Below are positions 8,203 through 15,415 of a stretch of 17,793 nucleotides of DNA, piece after piece. The translations under genes and the position numbers were made by a program. The DNA comes from Akkermansiaceae bacterium UBA4145 (GTDB lineage Bacteria > Verrucomicrobiota > Verrucomicrobiia > Verrucomicrobiales > Akkermansiaceae). The stretch's first letter is position 1. Every line of letters starts with the position of its first letter. The notes under the pieces were generated by a model. It did no database searches. It was not told the origin of the DNA and saw only the letters and a program-made list of their open reading frames with translations. The DNA is taken from NCBI GenBank assembly GCA_002380675.1, contig DFWB01000372.1, forward strand, positions 1 to 17,793. Reading direction: 5' to 3'.

Positions 8203-9231
8203 TCAAGGGATCTCGATAAGGGCCTTGACGGTGCCTCGCCCAGTATCGGTGAAGGCGGCGAAATCGGCAGGAACATCCTGGAAGCTGAGGCGGTCGGTAA
8301 TCCAGATGTCCGTGTTGATGTCTCCTGCGGCAATGAGTTCGATGATCTTGCCGAAATCCTCTGGAAGTGCATTCCGGCTTGCAAGGAGGGTCAGCTCCCG
8401 GCGATGAAACACGGGGGCGTGTGGAAATGAAAGGTTCTCCGTAGTGATGCCTACGTAAATGACGCGGCCGGTGAAGGCCGCATATTCGAAGCAACAGGAC
8501 ATCGATCGGACACTTCCGGTGGCATCGATGACGATATCGGCAAGCTCTCCGCCGGTGATACCTTGAAGTTCAGAAAGCGGATCCCCATTTGGATTGAAGA
8601 GGATGGTGTGCTCTACGCCAAGATGATTCCGGCAGAATTCAAGGCGGCTCTCCACCATGTCCATGACGATGACATTGAGATCTTTGAGGCGTAAGAATTC
8701 AAGGGCCGCCAAGCCGATTGGCCCTGCTCCAATCACAAGAACCGTTTCTCCTGCTTGAGGATTGGCCCGGACAACGGAGTGGTATCCAATGGCCAAGGTT
8801 TCAACCAGCGCGAGCTGATCGTAAGAAAGGTTGTTTCCTGGATGAAGCTTGCGGGCAGGGCAGAGCCACTGGGGTCGCAGGCCCCCGTCAGAGTGGACGC
8901 CGAGGACTTGAACTCCGGGACAGCAGTTGCTGTTTCCCTTGTTACTCGTAGTTGAGGAAGGATCGTTGACGTAGGGTTCCAAAGAGCACTTATCTCCAAT
9001 CTGAAGATGGCTTACGCCCTCGCCCAGCGCGAGGACCTCCAATCCCAATTCATGGCCGGGAATCCGAGGGTAAGAAAAGAAGGGCATCTTGCCGAGATAC
9101 CCTGAGAGATCGGTTCCGCAAATTCCCATTCGGTGCGTGCGCACGAGGGCTTCCCCCGGTCCGGGCGCTGGCGGCTCTGGCAGGTCGATCATAGTAATGA
9201 CCTCTGGCTGGGTGAATTCGATGGCTTTCAT
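8203..9231 (-). CDS. Zinc-type medium-chain alcohol/polyol dehydrogenase lacking the structural-zinc motif
   Basis: The 342-residue protein is a medium-chain dehydrogenase of the sorbitol/threonine/idonate dehydrogenase type, oxidising a secondary alcohol of a sugar or polyol. Catalytic zinc ligands are seen as C38 in GICGTD, H60-E61 in PGHE and E144 in VETLAIG. The Rossmann motif is GAGPIG (168-173) and the acidic D191 at the end of the next strand suggests NAD rather than NADP. The structural-zinc lobe, normally four Cys near residues 90-110, reads NDPSSTTSNKGNSNCC, with only C103 and C104 left, so the second zinc is probably absent. The stop lies 95 bases before fxsA. The gene follows the RbsD-like gene by 105 bases and is likely cotranscribed with it. 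The substrate is not known. Confidence 0.85.
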   Translation of the reverse strand: MKAIEFTQPEVITMIDLPEPPAPGPGEALVRTHRMGICGTDLSGYLGKMPFFSYPRIPGHELGLEVLALGEGVSHLQIGDKCSLEPYVNDPSSTTSNKGNSNCCPGVQVLGVHSDGGLRPQWLCPARKLHPGNNLSYDQLALVETLAIGYHSVVRANPQAGETVLVIGAGPIGLAALEFLRLKDLNVIVMDMVESRLEFCRNHLGVEHTILFNPNGDPLSELQGITGGELADIVIDATGSVRSMSCCFEYAAFTGRVIYVGITTENLSFPHAPVFHRRELTLLASRNALPEDFGKIIELIAAGDINTDIWITDRLSFQDVPADFAAFTDTGRGTVKALIEIP

Positions 9232-9336
9232 GAATTTGATTTAGGGTTGGAGAGAGAAGCGTCGCGGTGAAGACTCAGATAAGTCGCTTAATTCGATCGC
9301 AGTTCCTAATTGATTCAGTCTGCGGTATTGTCTCCG

Positions 9337-9735
9337 CTAGACGGATTCGATGATGACATTGCCATAGGCGGTAGGGTCACCCGTGCGGATCAATCCAACA
9401 GCTCCCGGCACGCGGGTTTTGAATTCCGGGTGCGGCTCACGAATGACCTTGGCTTCGGAGAAAGAGGCAAAACATTGATCGAAGGCCTCGATGGTCTCCT
9501 TCGGATTTGTTGCGAGGAATTCTTCGGCCTGCCAGATGTGGCCAACTTTGAAATTTGGTTGAAGGAGCTTGAGGACATCGAGAACATTGGGAATGCCCCG
9601 TGTGAGAGCTAGGTCTACAGTTTCAATTTCACTCCAGTAAGGAAATGCCCAGTCGCAGATCACGAGGGTGTTGGTATGCCGGATTCGGGCGATGAGGTCT
9701 AAAACTTGAGGATTAAGAATACCTTGCTGGAGCAT
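9337..9735 (-). CDS. rbsD: RbsD/FucU family sugar mutarotase (D-ribose pyranase-like)
   Basis: RbsD and FucU interconvert ring forms of free sugars (ribose pyranose/furanose, or fucose anomers) so that kinases or dehydrogenases receive the right form. From ATG 9735 the protein has 132 residues and starts MLQQGILNP as in the family. The catalytic residues then fall at H20 and D28 (RHTNTLVICD), as in RbsD, with H102 in HPEFK, and Y124 and N126 in TAYGN. An upstream GTG at 9771 would add 12 residues with no family similarity. The tail TGDPTAYGN is FucU-like while HPEFK is RbsD-like, so the sugar cannot be assigned. The symbol marks the family only. The gene follows a terminator and precedes the dehydrogenase gene. 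Confidence 0.85.
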   Translation of the reverse strand: MLQQGILNPQVLDLIARIRHTNTLVICDWAFPYWSEIETVDLALTRGIPNVLDVLKLLQPNFKVGHIWQAEEFLATNPKETIEAFDQCFASFSEAKVIREPHPEFKTRVPGAVGLIRTGDPTAYGNVIIESV

Positions 9736-9828
9736 ATGTGTGCGGGTGTTACTCGCAGAATGGTGTGCCACCTTTGACCTGAGGAGTCCAAATTTTTTTG
9801 TCGAGTAATTGAGGAGGATTCCAAGAAA

Positions 9829-9870
9829 TAAGAAAGCCTTCCCAGCTCGAGCAGGGAAGGCTTGAAAATT
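9829..9870 (-). terminator. Rho-independent terminator after the Gfo/Idh gene
   Basis: A perfect 10-base-pair inverted repeat, AAGCCTTCCC at 9834-9843 and GGGAAGGCTT at 9854-9863, encloses a 10-base loop that is itself partly palindromic (GCTCGAGC). On the minus strand the stem is followed by TTCTTATTTCTT. It lies 31 bases past the stop of the Gfo/Idh gene (9894), which is the right place to end the upstream operon. The + side also has a short AAAATTTTT tract, but no + strand gene ends here. Confidence 0.85.
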
Positions 9871-9893
9871 TTTCCGGTTTGTGACGCCTGGCC

Positions 9894-11036
9894 CTAGACA
9901 TCCTTCCAGCTCCGCTCAGCTGCGGAGGCGAGGACCGCATCGCACACTCTAGCGGTTTCGAGGGCGTCCCGGAAAGTGGGATTACACGGCTCTCCGCTGC
10001 TGAGTGAGGTCAGGAAATCGGCTACCTGGTGAACGAAGGTGTGCTCATAGCCTATGCAAAGACCGGGAACCCACCATTTGTCCAAGTAAGGGTGATCCCC
10101 ATCACTTATATGGATACTGCGCCATCCACGCACCGTGCTCTCGTCGGAGTGATCGAAATACTCAAGACGATTGAGGTCGTGGAGATCCCATCGAATGGAG
10201 GCGTTTTCGCCGTTGATCTCGAGAGTGTAGAGTGCCTTGTGGCCCCGAGCGTATCGAGTTGACTCGAAGAGCCCCAGAGATCCGTTGGCAAAGTGGCAGT
10301 GGAAAAGGCAGGCGTCGTCAATGGTGACTGCCTGTTTCTCCCCGGTAGCGGTGTGAACGCGTTCCTTGATGAATGTTTCGGTCACTGCAGAGACATCACT
10401 GATGCTTCCATTCAACCAGATTGCTGTATCGATACAGTGTGCAAGCAGATCACCAGTGACGCCGGATCCAGCGGCAGCCGCATCGAGGCGCCACAGGCCC
10501 TCTCCTCCCTGGGGGAGCTCTTCGCTAATGGTCCAGTCCTGGAGGAAGTTTGCCCGGTAGTGGAATATCTTGCCAAGTTTGCCGGATTCAATGATCTGCT
10601 TGGCAAGAGTGACCGCTGGGACCCGCCGGTAATTGTACCAGACCGTATTGGGAACCCCGGCTTTCTCGACGGCTTCAACCATGGGTAGGCTTTCCTCCGT
10701 AGTGCGGGCAAGGGGTTTCTCGCAGAGGACCATCTTGCCCGCCTCTGCGGCCGCGATGGCGATGGAGGCATGAGTGTCGTTGGGAGTGCAGATGTCGATC
10801 GCGTCAATGTCGTCACGGGCGATCAGGGCCTGCCAATCCGTTTCGACAGACTCAAAGCCCCATTGCGAGGCGAACTCATTCGCTCGTTCTTCGTTTCGGG
10901 CACAAATAGCCTTGAGGACTGGACGATATTCGACGTCGGGAAAGAAGTCGTTTACCCTTTTATAGCCATTGCTATGGGTTCGGCCCATGAAGCCGTACCC
11001 GACAAGGCCGATGTTTAGTGGTTTTTTTTCGCTCAT
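9894..11036 (-). CDS. Gfo/Idh/MocA family NAD(P)-dependent oxidoreductase
   Basis: The 380-residue protein belongs to the glucose-fructose oxidoreductase / inositol dehydrogenase family, which oxidises or reduces one hydroxyl or keto group of a sugar or inositol. The N-terminal Rossmann fold has GLVGYGFMG (10-18), CTPNDTHA (83-90) and the family motif EKPLA (106-110). The C-terminal domain shows YNYRRVP (134-140) and the catalytic set GDLLAHCIDTA with D196, H200 and D203. I chose ATG 11036 because the Rossmann strand begins eight residues later. The frame is open to ATG 11087, which would overlap the end of the preceding gene. Codons 3-5 contain a run of eight A. The gap to the TIM-barrel gene is 41 bases. 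The substrate is unknown. Confidence 0.9.
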   Translation of the reverse strand: MSEKKPLNIGLVGYGFMGRTHSNGYKRVNDFFPDVEYRPVLKAICARNEERANEFASQWGFESVETDWQALIARDDIDAIDICTPNDTHASIAIAAAEAGKMVLCEKPLARTTEESLPMVEAVEKAGVPNTVWYNYRRVPAVTLAKQIIESGKLGKIFHYRANFLQDWTISEELPQGGEGLWRLDAAAAGSGVTGDLLAHCIDTAIWLNGSISDVSAVTETFIKERVHTATGEKQAVTIDDACLFHCHFANGSLGLFESTRYARGHKALYTLEINGENASIRWDLHDLNRLEYFDHSDESTVRGWRSIHISDGDHPYLDKWWVPGLCIGYEHTFVHQVADFLTSLSSGEPCNPTFRDALETARVCDAVLASAAERSWKDV

Positions 11037-11077
11037 GGTGTGAATCGTAGTAAAAGTTCGAATTTCCGGTGCCTCGG

Positions 11078-12106
11078 CTATTCCCATCCGTGGGAATCGC
11101 GCACATCGATCATGGCTTTGAGGATCGCGTTCCAGGTTTCGGGCTTCTCAAGGGTTTCGTTCGGGAACATGCACCCGTCCCAGCAAATGTGCTGGATGCC
11201 CCGTTCTTGAGCGCCTTCGAGCCAGTAACCTGCACACTTGGTAATATCGAGTTTGCCATTGGGGTCATCGGCCGGGCAGTGCTTTCCTGTTTTATCGTGG
11301 GAGCCAGCTCCGTGGACCTCGCCGTCGTTCTGAGCCACGTGGAAGTCGATGGTCCATGGGCGGAGGGCGTCGGTGACTTCCTTATAAGCCTCCCAGAATT
11401 GCTCTTCGGTATGATCTTTCTGAAGGAGTCCGTCATCAGGAGCGTTGTAGCCCAGCATAAATGTGTAGGTGTGGGCCAAGTCAGCCTGGAAGCCCAGAGA
11501 TTCCGGCATGCCGACCTCCTCCATCAGGGCGACGGCAGCTTTCCACGAATGGAGTCCAGCCCAGCATACTTCACCTTCGGCGGCGAGACGTTCGCCGTGG
11601 TCGGCAGCTATTTTGGCTGCTTCTCTGAAGGTTGCCGCAATGCGCTTGAGATTGCTGCCGGGATTCTCGAGGAATTTGGCGACGCCAAATTCGGCAGAAT
11701 CGATACGGATAACTCCGTATTTGCGTGCGCCATGATCGTTGAAGACCTTGGCGACACGACAGGCCATTTTGACGGCGTCAAGGAACTTGGCCTGCTGCTC
11801 GTCCGACCCCATCGCCGAATCACCGATGGTTCCCGGCCAGACCGGCGCAACAAGGGAGCCGATGTCGAATCCCTTTCCCTGAATTAAGTCGGCTATTCTC
11901 TTGAGTTCATCGTCGCTGGCTTCTGGGTCAGTATGAGGAAGAAAAAGAAAGTAATCGATGCCATCAAACTTCTGACCATCTACCTCGGCGGCAGCGGTCA
12001 GTTCGAGCATGCGCTCAAGTGAGATGGGTGGTTCCTGACCTTCGTCCTCGCCCTTGCCGACGAGTCCAGGCCACATCGCGTTGTGCAGTGCAGGTTTGCT
12101 GGGCAT
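11078..12106 (-). CDS. Xylose isomerase-like TIM-barrel protein (putative sugar isomerase/epimerase)
   Basis: The 342-residue protein resembles the AP endonuclease 2 / xylose isomerase-like TIM-barrel group, metal enzymes that isomerise, epimerise or eliminate on keto-sugars. Likely metal-site residues are E179 (AEGEVCW), D209 (FQADLAHT), H256 (DFHVAQNDG) and an acidic residue near the end (D310 in ICWDGC). It is longer than the usual 260-300 residues, with an insert at about 262-292 rich in His, Asp and Cys (HDKTGKHCPADD). The N-terminus HNAMWPGLVGKG, the strand GIDYFLFLPH (49-58) and the strand KYGVIRIDSAEFG are typical of the fold. It sits 41 bases ahead of the Gfo/Idh gene, a pairing common in sugar and inositol catabolic clusters. 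The exact reaction is not recognised. Confidence 0.78.
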   Translation of the reverse strand: MPSKPALHNAMWPGLVGKGEDEGQEPPISLERMLELTAAAEVDGQKFDGIDYFLFLPHTDPEASDDELKRIADLIQGKGFDIGSLVAPVWPGTIGDSAMGSDEQQAKFLDAVKMACRVAKVFNDHGARKYGVIRIDSAEFGVAKFLENPGSNLKRIAATFREAAKIAADHGERLAAEGEVCWAGLHSWKAAVALMEEVGMPESLGFQADLAHTYTFMLGYNAPDDGLLQKDHTEEQFWEAYKEVTDALRPWTIDFHVAQNDGEVHGAGSHDKTGKHCPADDPNGKLDITKCAGYWLEGAQERGIQHICWDGCMFPNETLEKPETWNAILKAMIDVRDSHGWE

Positions 12107-12182
12107 GATTAAGAGTTGTGTGATTTCAAGTGCAGTGGGGTATGAGCGATACGGGTGACGCTGCAGCGGGAAGAAACCTAGA

Positions 12183-12207
12183 GGGTCAGGGGCGGGGCGG
12201 GGAAGGG
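12183..12207 (+). other. Potential G-quadruplex in the gap between two operon genes
   Basis: Five runs of G (3, 4, 4, 4 and 3) are separated by 1-3 other bases, which fits a four-tract quadruplex motif with short loops. It lies on the + strand, which is the template strand for the minus-strand operon, in the 120-base gap between the two-helix membrane protein gene and the TIM-barrel gene. No gene lies over it. Confidence 0.6.
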
Positions 12208-12226
12208 AAAAGTTGCTCAGAAGGTC

Positions 12227-12616
12227 CTAGGTTCCACCCTCCTTCTCCTCGGAGAGCTCCGGCCCGTCGAGATAAGTGCTCTGGTCACGAGCCTGCTGCA
12301 GTTTGAGCTTGGATCGATGGTGCATGATGGCGGCAAAAAGGTATCCCAAAAAGGCCGCGATGCCGATGACGAGGCCGAGCTTTCCTGCCAGAAGAGTATG
12401 TTGGATCATCTGCTCGTAGGATGAATCGGAGATGAACTGGTTGTCGGCCATCACAATGGTCTGCTTTAGCCGGGCTACGGGACCTCCCAGTCCAACCATG
12501 ATAGAGACTGTAAGGAGGACCACAAAAGACCACTGGGCAAGGAGCCATCGTCGCTTTGAGCGGCGGCATTGCTCGAGCGTAGAGGCCGAGGCTGTCATTT
12601 CCGTGCTGGAGCTCAT
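12227..12616 (-). CDS. Small two-helix membrane protein, possibly MotA/TolQ/ExbB-like fragment
   Basis: I do not recognise this 129-residue protein with certainty. It has a basic N-terminal region (RRSKRRW at 18-24), two hydrophobic helices at about 24-44 and 77-98, a charged loop between them (KQTIVMADNQFISD) and an acidic C-terminal tail (GPELSEEKEGG). The order GLGGPVARLK, then IQHTLLAGKLGLVIGIAAF, weakly recalls the GLLGTV and T..GL..GI helices of MotA/TolQ/ExbB channel proteins, but it is much smaller and the match is by eye. I chose ATG 12616, which leaves 34 bases after the cupin gene; the frame opens further to ATG 12724, which would overlap the cupin gene by 74 bases. It is the only membrane protein between the sugar-enzyme genes. 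Confidence 0.6.
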   Translation of the reverse strand: MSSSTEMTASASTLEQCRRSKRRWLLAQWSFVVLLTVSIMVGLGGPVARLKQTIVMADNQFISDSSYEQMIQHTLLAGKLGLVIGIAAFLGYLFAAIMHHRSKLKLQQARDQSTYLDGPELSEEKEGGT

Positions 12617-12650
12617 GGTCAGCAGACCAGCGGAGACAGAGCGTTGATGC

Positions 12651-13913
12651 CTATTTCGCTTTGTGGGCTCCCATTGCGGGTGCGTCAGGCTGGGCCTCCG
12701 GTCCAAAATAGCGGAGGCAGACAAGGGGTTCTGTCTCTGAGGTGTTTACAAAGGTGATCCCACCCCTTGCCGTAGCTTCGGTGGCAAAGAATTCGTCCTG
12801 AGAAAGCTCATTGAAGCGAAGGAGCTTGGGACAGTTCAGAGGTAGCTTGTTCGCGCGCCCTTCTCCCTGAACCACGATCAGTCCGTAGGCGCCCCCATCC
12901 TTTATGGTGCATTGCTGCCCCGGTTCAACAGTGAGCTCCTTCGCTGTGAACAGTTGCTCTCCATCAATCTTGCCATAGACAATCCATTTGTCGTGATAGC
13001 CCTCTCCCTCTTCAGAGGTGACGGGCTCCATGTAGTGATTGTCCTTGAAGTTCGGGTCAACATTCTTTTCCCAGTCGAGCTGGTCGATGATAAAGTCGAT
13101 GTCCTCGTGCTTGTCTTCGGGCATATCCTTAACCAGCAGAGACCAAGGAACCTCCCGGCCTTCGACCAGGTTCTGATACATTCCGAAGACGTCCGATCCC
13201 CACTGAGGTTCATATGTGCAAAGGGATCCCGGGGCATGAAGAACACAGGGATCAATAAGCCAGCCAGTTCCCGGCTGTAGTTTATAAGCCTTGGAGAGTT
13301 CGAGGATCTTGTTGTCACCCTTGTGCCAGTTTGCAATACAATCGTAGACTTGCTGCCGTGTGGTTCCTGGCTCAAATCCCATGAAGGTATAAGGGAAGTT
13401 ATTGCCGACGTTATTGTGCTGGGGGGGGAAGTAGTAACTTTCGGGCTTTCCCTCTTGTCCTACCAGCGCCGCTTGCTCCGCATTTTGGTGCATGTGGTGG
13501 GGGATGGGGCCCATGTTGTCGAAAAATTTCGAGTAGACTGGCCACTTGCTGTATTTGTCCCAAATGCTGGACCCAATCAGATCTGCTCCACATTCGGCTA
13601 CCGCCTCGCGTAGCGTAAAGCGCTCTCTTCCGACGATCACGTAGGAGAGCCCCTCGTCGTGAACCCGGCCCTCATTGGCGCATTCAGTCGTTGAAGCAAA
13701 CCAACGCTCATCAATTCCTCCCCGGCTCAGTCCGTAGGCGTAGGTGTCATCGGGGTGAAGCTTGATCCTTAGTCCAGGTTGGAGAAACGAGCGGGGCACC
13801 CAGTTGGGCGAGAGGCGCAGCAGGCCGCCGGTATCTTCAAGGTGGCCTTCCACGAGGCTGCGAATATTACTGGTTGCGGTAGTGAGATCGTCAGTTGTGC
13901 GGGGATGACTCAT
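12651..13913 (-). CDS. Cupin protein, distantly like type I mannose-6-phosphate isomerase
   Basis: The 420-residue protein appears to be a two-cupin enzyme resembling type I phosphomannose isomerase. Likely metal-binding motifs are PHHMHQ (H139, H140, H142), then GKPESYY (K156, E158), and later DPCVLHAPGS (H226), in the order HxH...E...H of that family. GSDVFGMYQN (239-248) recalls the conserved region after the last His. The C-terminal half has a second barrel-like stretch (VEPGQQCTIKDGGAYGLIVVQGEG). The N-terminal 100 residues (KLHPDDTYAYGLSRGGIDERW) match nothing I know. A run of eight C on the coding strand (13421-13428) lies at codons for YFPPQ. The gene is 34 bases ahead of the membrane protein gene. 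It may isomerise a free or phosphorylated aldose; the substrate is unknown. Confidence 0.7.
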   Translation of the reverse strand: MSHPRTTDDLTTATSNIRSLVEGHLEDTGGLLRLSPNWVPRSFLQPGLRIKLHPDDTYAYGLSRGGIDERWFASTTECANEGRVHDEGLSYVIVGRERFTLREAVAECGADLIGSSIWDKYSKWPVYSKFFDNMGPIPHHMHQNAEQAALVGQEGKPESYYFPPQHNNVGNNFPYTFMGFEPGTTRQQVYDCIANWHKGDNKILELSKAYKLQPGTGWLIDPCVLHAPGSLCTYEPQWGSDVFGMYQNLVEGREVPWSLLVKDMPEDKHEDIDFIIDQLDWEKNVDPNFKDNHYMEPVTSEEGEGYHDKWIVYGKIDGEQLFTAKELTVEPGQQCTIKDGGAYGLIVVQGEGRANKLPLNCPKLLRFNELSQDEFFATEATARGGITFVNTSETEPLVCLRYFGPEAQPDAPAMGAHKAK

Positions 13914-14121
13914 GGTGTCGAAAGGGAAGTATCCGTTTGTTTTCAGGGCTTCTTACCCTGTGTGTGGGTGAAAGTGAAGGGGAGTGCGGAGCAGGATGCA
14001 CGATTTTTCGACCGGGGAATGCGATCGTAGCCCCGTGAGAGATATATTTTTACCCGTTCCGCTAATTTTCGGGTGGCATAAGCGGTGGGCGAGTCCGGAG
14101 AGGGCGCAGAAGTGCCCTGCA

Positions 14122-15264
14122 TCAGGAAGGGTTTACTACAAATTCCCACTGCGCCGCAACGTCGATGGTAATGCCGGTATCCGAGGTAAGAGCTACCATT
14201 TCAGGCCCCTTGGGCAGGATTGAAGCCACTGCCCCGAAGCCCGGAGGGACGGGGCTGGCTGCTTGGAGGATTTTTAGGGAAACCTTCTTGTCAGCGGAAA
14301 AGGACCGGGTCGTTGGAACTCCCTCTTCGTGCAGAAGGTTCTGCCTCGAAGCAGTAACATTCTCAGCGAAGTAAGAGCATACCTCTTCAAGACCAATGCG
14401 ACCCAGATGCCGGCCTTCCCAGGGAGAGCTACGCCTCCCCCCATTAGAGATCCACATCAATGTAGCAGGGAAATCGGATGGGTTCTTGAGTGAAAACCAT
14501 ACGTGATCATTCAGAACCGCGGCGGTCCAGGCAAACGGCTGCTCGGGGGTGGGATCCTCATTCACCAGCATGACCAGGTCCTCAAAACCCTTTCTGGAGG
14601 GGTAGCAGGTCAGGTCGGTGGTCCCGGAGCTTTTGGCAGAGCTGCGAGAGTCTGGAGGTGTGTCGGCAAGAGCTACCTCCTTGAGAGTGCTGAAGTGAGC
14701 GCCGGGCAAGAGTGTCTGGTATTCATCTGCTGCTGGGTCAGAGAAAAGACCACGGTTGACCGAGCCCCAGCGGAAGGGCGACGTCGTGATGCGGCCCTCG
14801 CCTTCATCGAGGTTGGAAAAATCAAGGATGGGGTGGTTGCCGTAGCTGAAATTTCCTTCCAGCCCTGAGATGAGGTGCTCTGAGTAGATCACGGCATGCC
14901 CTGGCCGGAGGCGAATAATCTTTTCTACCTTTCCTCCAACGTCGCCAGGCTCGATCGCGAGGTGAAGAAGGTTTTTCTCATGCTGGACAAGGTGCCAGTC
15001 TGCGTTGGCGGTATCTCCGTGGGGAGCTCCCTTGTCCTGCGGGCCAAATGGAAGGCAGAAAAAGTCTCCCCGCAGGTATTTCAGGAGATTGGGCATGTCG
15101 CCTTCGAGTTCGTCCGGTTGCCAGGGTGCCAGAGCGTAGGGACTGAAGAGGGTCTCTCCGGAGGTGAAGGTCACAGGCCCAAGCATGCCTCCGGTTCGGG
15201 TGACCGAAAGGGTCACGGAGTCCGATGTCAGTTCGTAAGAGGGTGCCCCGTATACTGAATTCAT
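14122..15264 (-). CDS. Galactose-mutarotase-like protein of unknown function
   Basis: I recognise no named family with confidence. The 380-residue protein is predicted to be mostly beta-strand, with features of the aldose 1-epimerase (galactose mutarotase-like) fold. These are RGDFFCLPFG (65-74), PHGDTANADWHL with H82, GNHPILDF with H144 (142-149), and WISNGGRRSSPWEGRHLGR followed by GLEE (271-294). The His, His and Glu positions recall the mutarotase active site; this is inference. ATG 15264 starts just before the first strand (YELTSDSVTLSV); ATG 15324 would add 20 residues of no clear character. The gap to the cupin gene is 208 bases, so a separate promoter is possible there. As the first gene of the cluster it may prepare the sugar's ring form for later enzymes. 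Confidence 0.6.
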   Translation of the reverse strand: MNSVYGAPSYELTSDSVTLSVTRTGGMLGPVTFTSGETLFSPYALAPWQPDELEGDMPNLLKYLRGDFFCLPFGPQDKGAPHGDTANADWHLVQHEKNLLHLAIEPGDVGGKVEKIIRLRPGHAVIYSEHLISGLEGNFSYGNHPILDFSNLDEGEGRITTSPFRWGSVNRGLFSDPAADEYQTLLPGAHFSTLKEVALADTPPDSRSSAKSSGTTDLTCYPSRKGFEDLVMLVNEDPTPEQPFAWTAAVLNDHVWFSLKNPSDFPATLMWISNGGRRSSPWEGRHLGRIGLEEVCSYFAENVTASRQNLLHEEGVPTTRSFSADKKVSLKILQAASPVPPGFGAVASILPKGPEMVALTSDTGITIDVAAQWEFVVNPS

Positions 15265-15415
15265 GTGAGGCTGATCAGTAACAGGAGGTTGTGAGGAGGT
15301 CAAAGCATCGAAGTAGCAGGGCATGGCGTAGCCCGAGGCGTTGGTGACAGGGGCTCGCCGGCTCTGATGCAGGGGAAGTTATGGCGCGATACCTGAGCTT
15401 ATCGGGAAGTCCAAG

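Noticed and set aside
11069..11887. 272-codon open frame on the + strand
   Set aside because: It lies wholly antisense to the TIM-barrel gene, whose translation has clear fold features; the antisense product looks like no protein family and is a shadow.
14101..14118. AGGGC...GCCCT hairpin just after the mutarotase-like gene
   Set aside because: The stem is only five pairs on the transcribed strand and no T-rich tail follows, so I do not call it a terminator.
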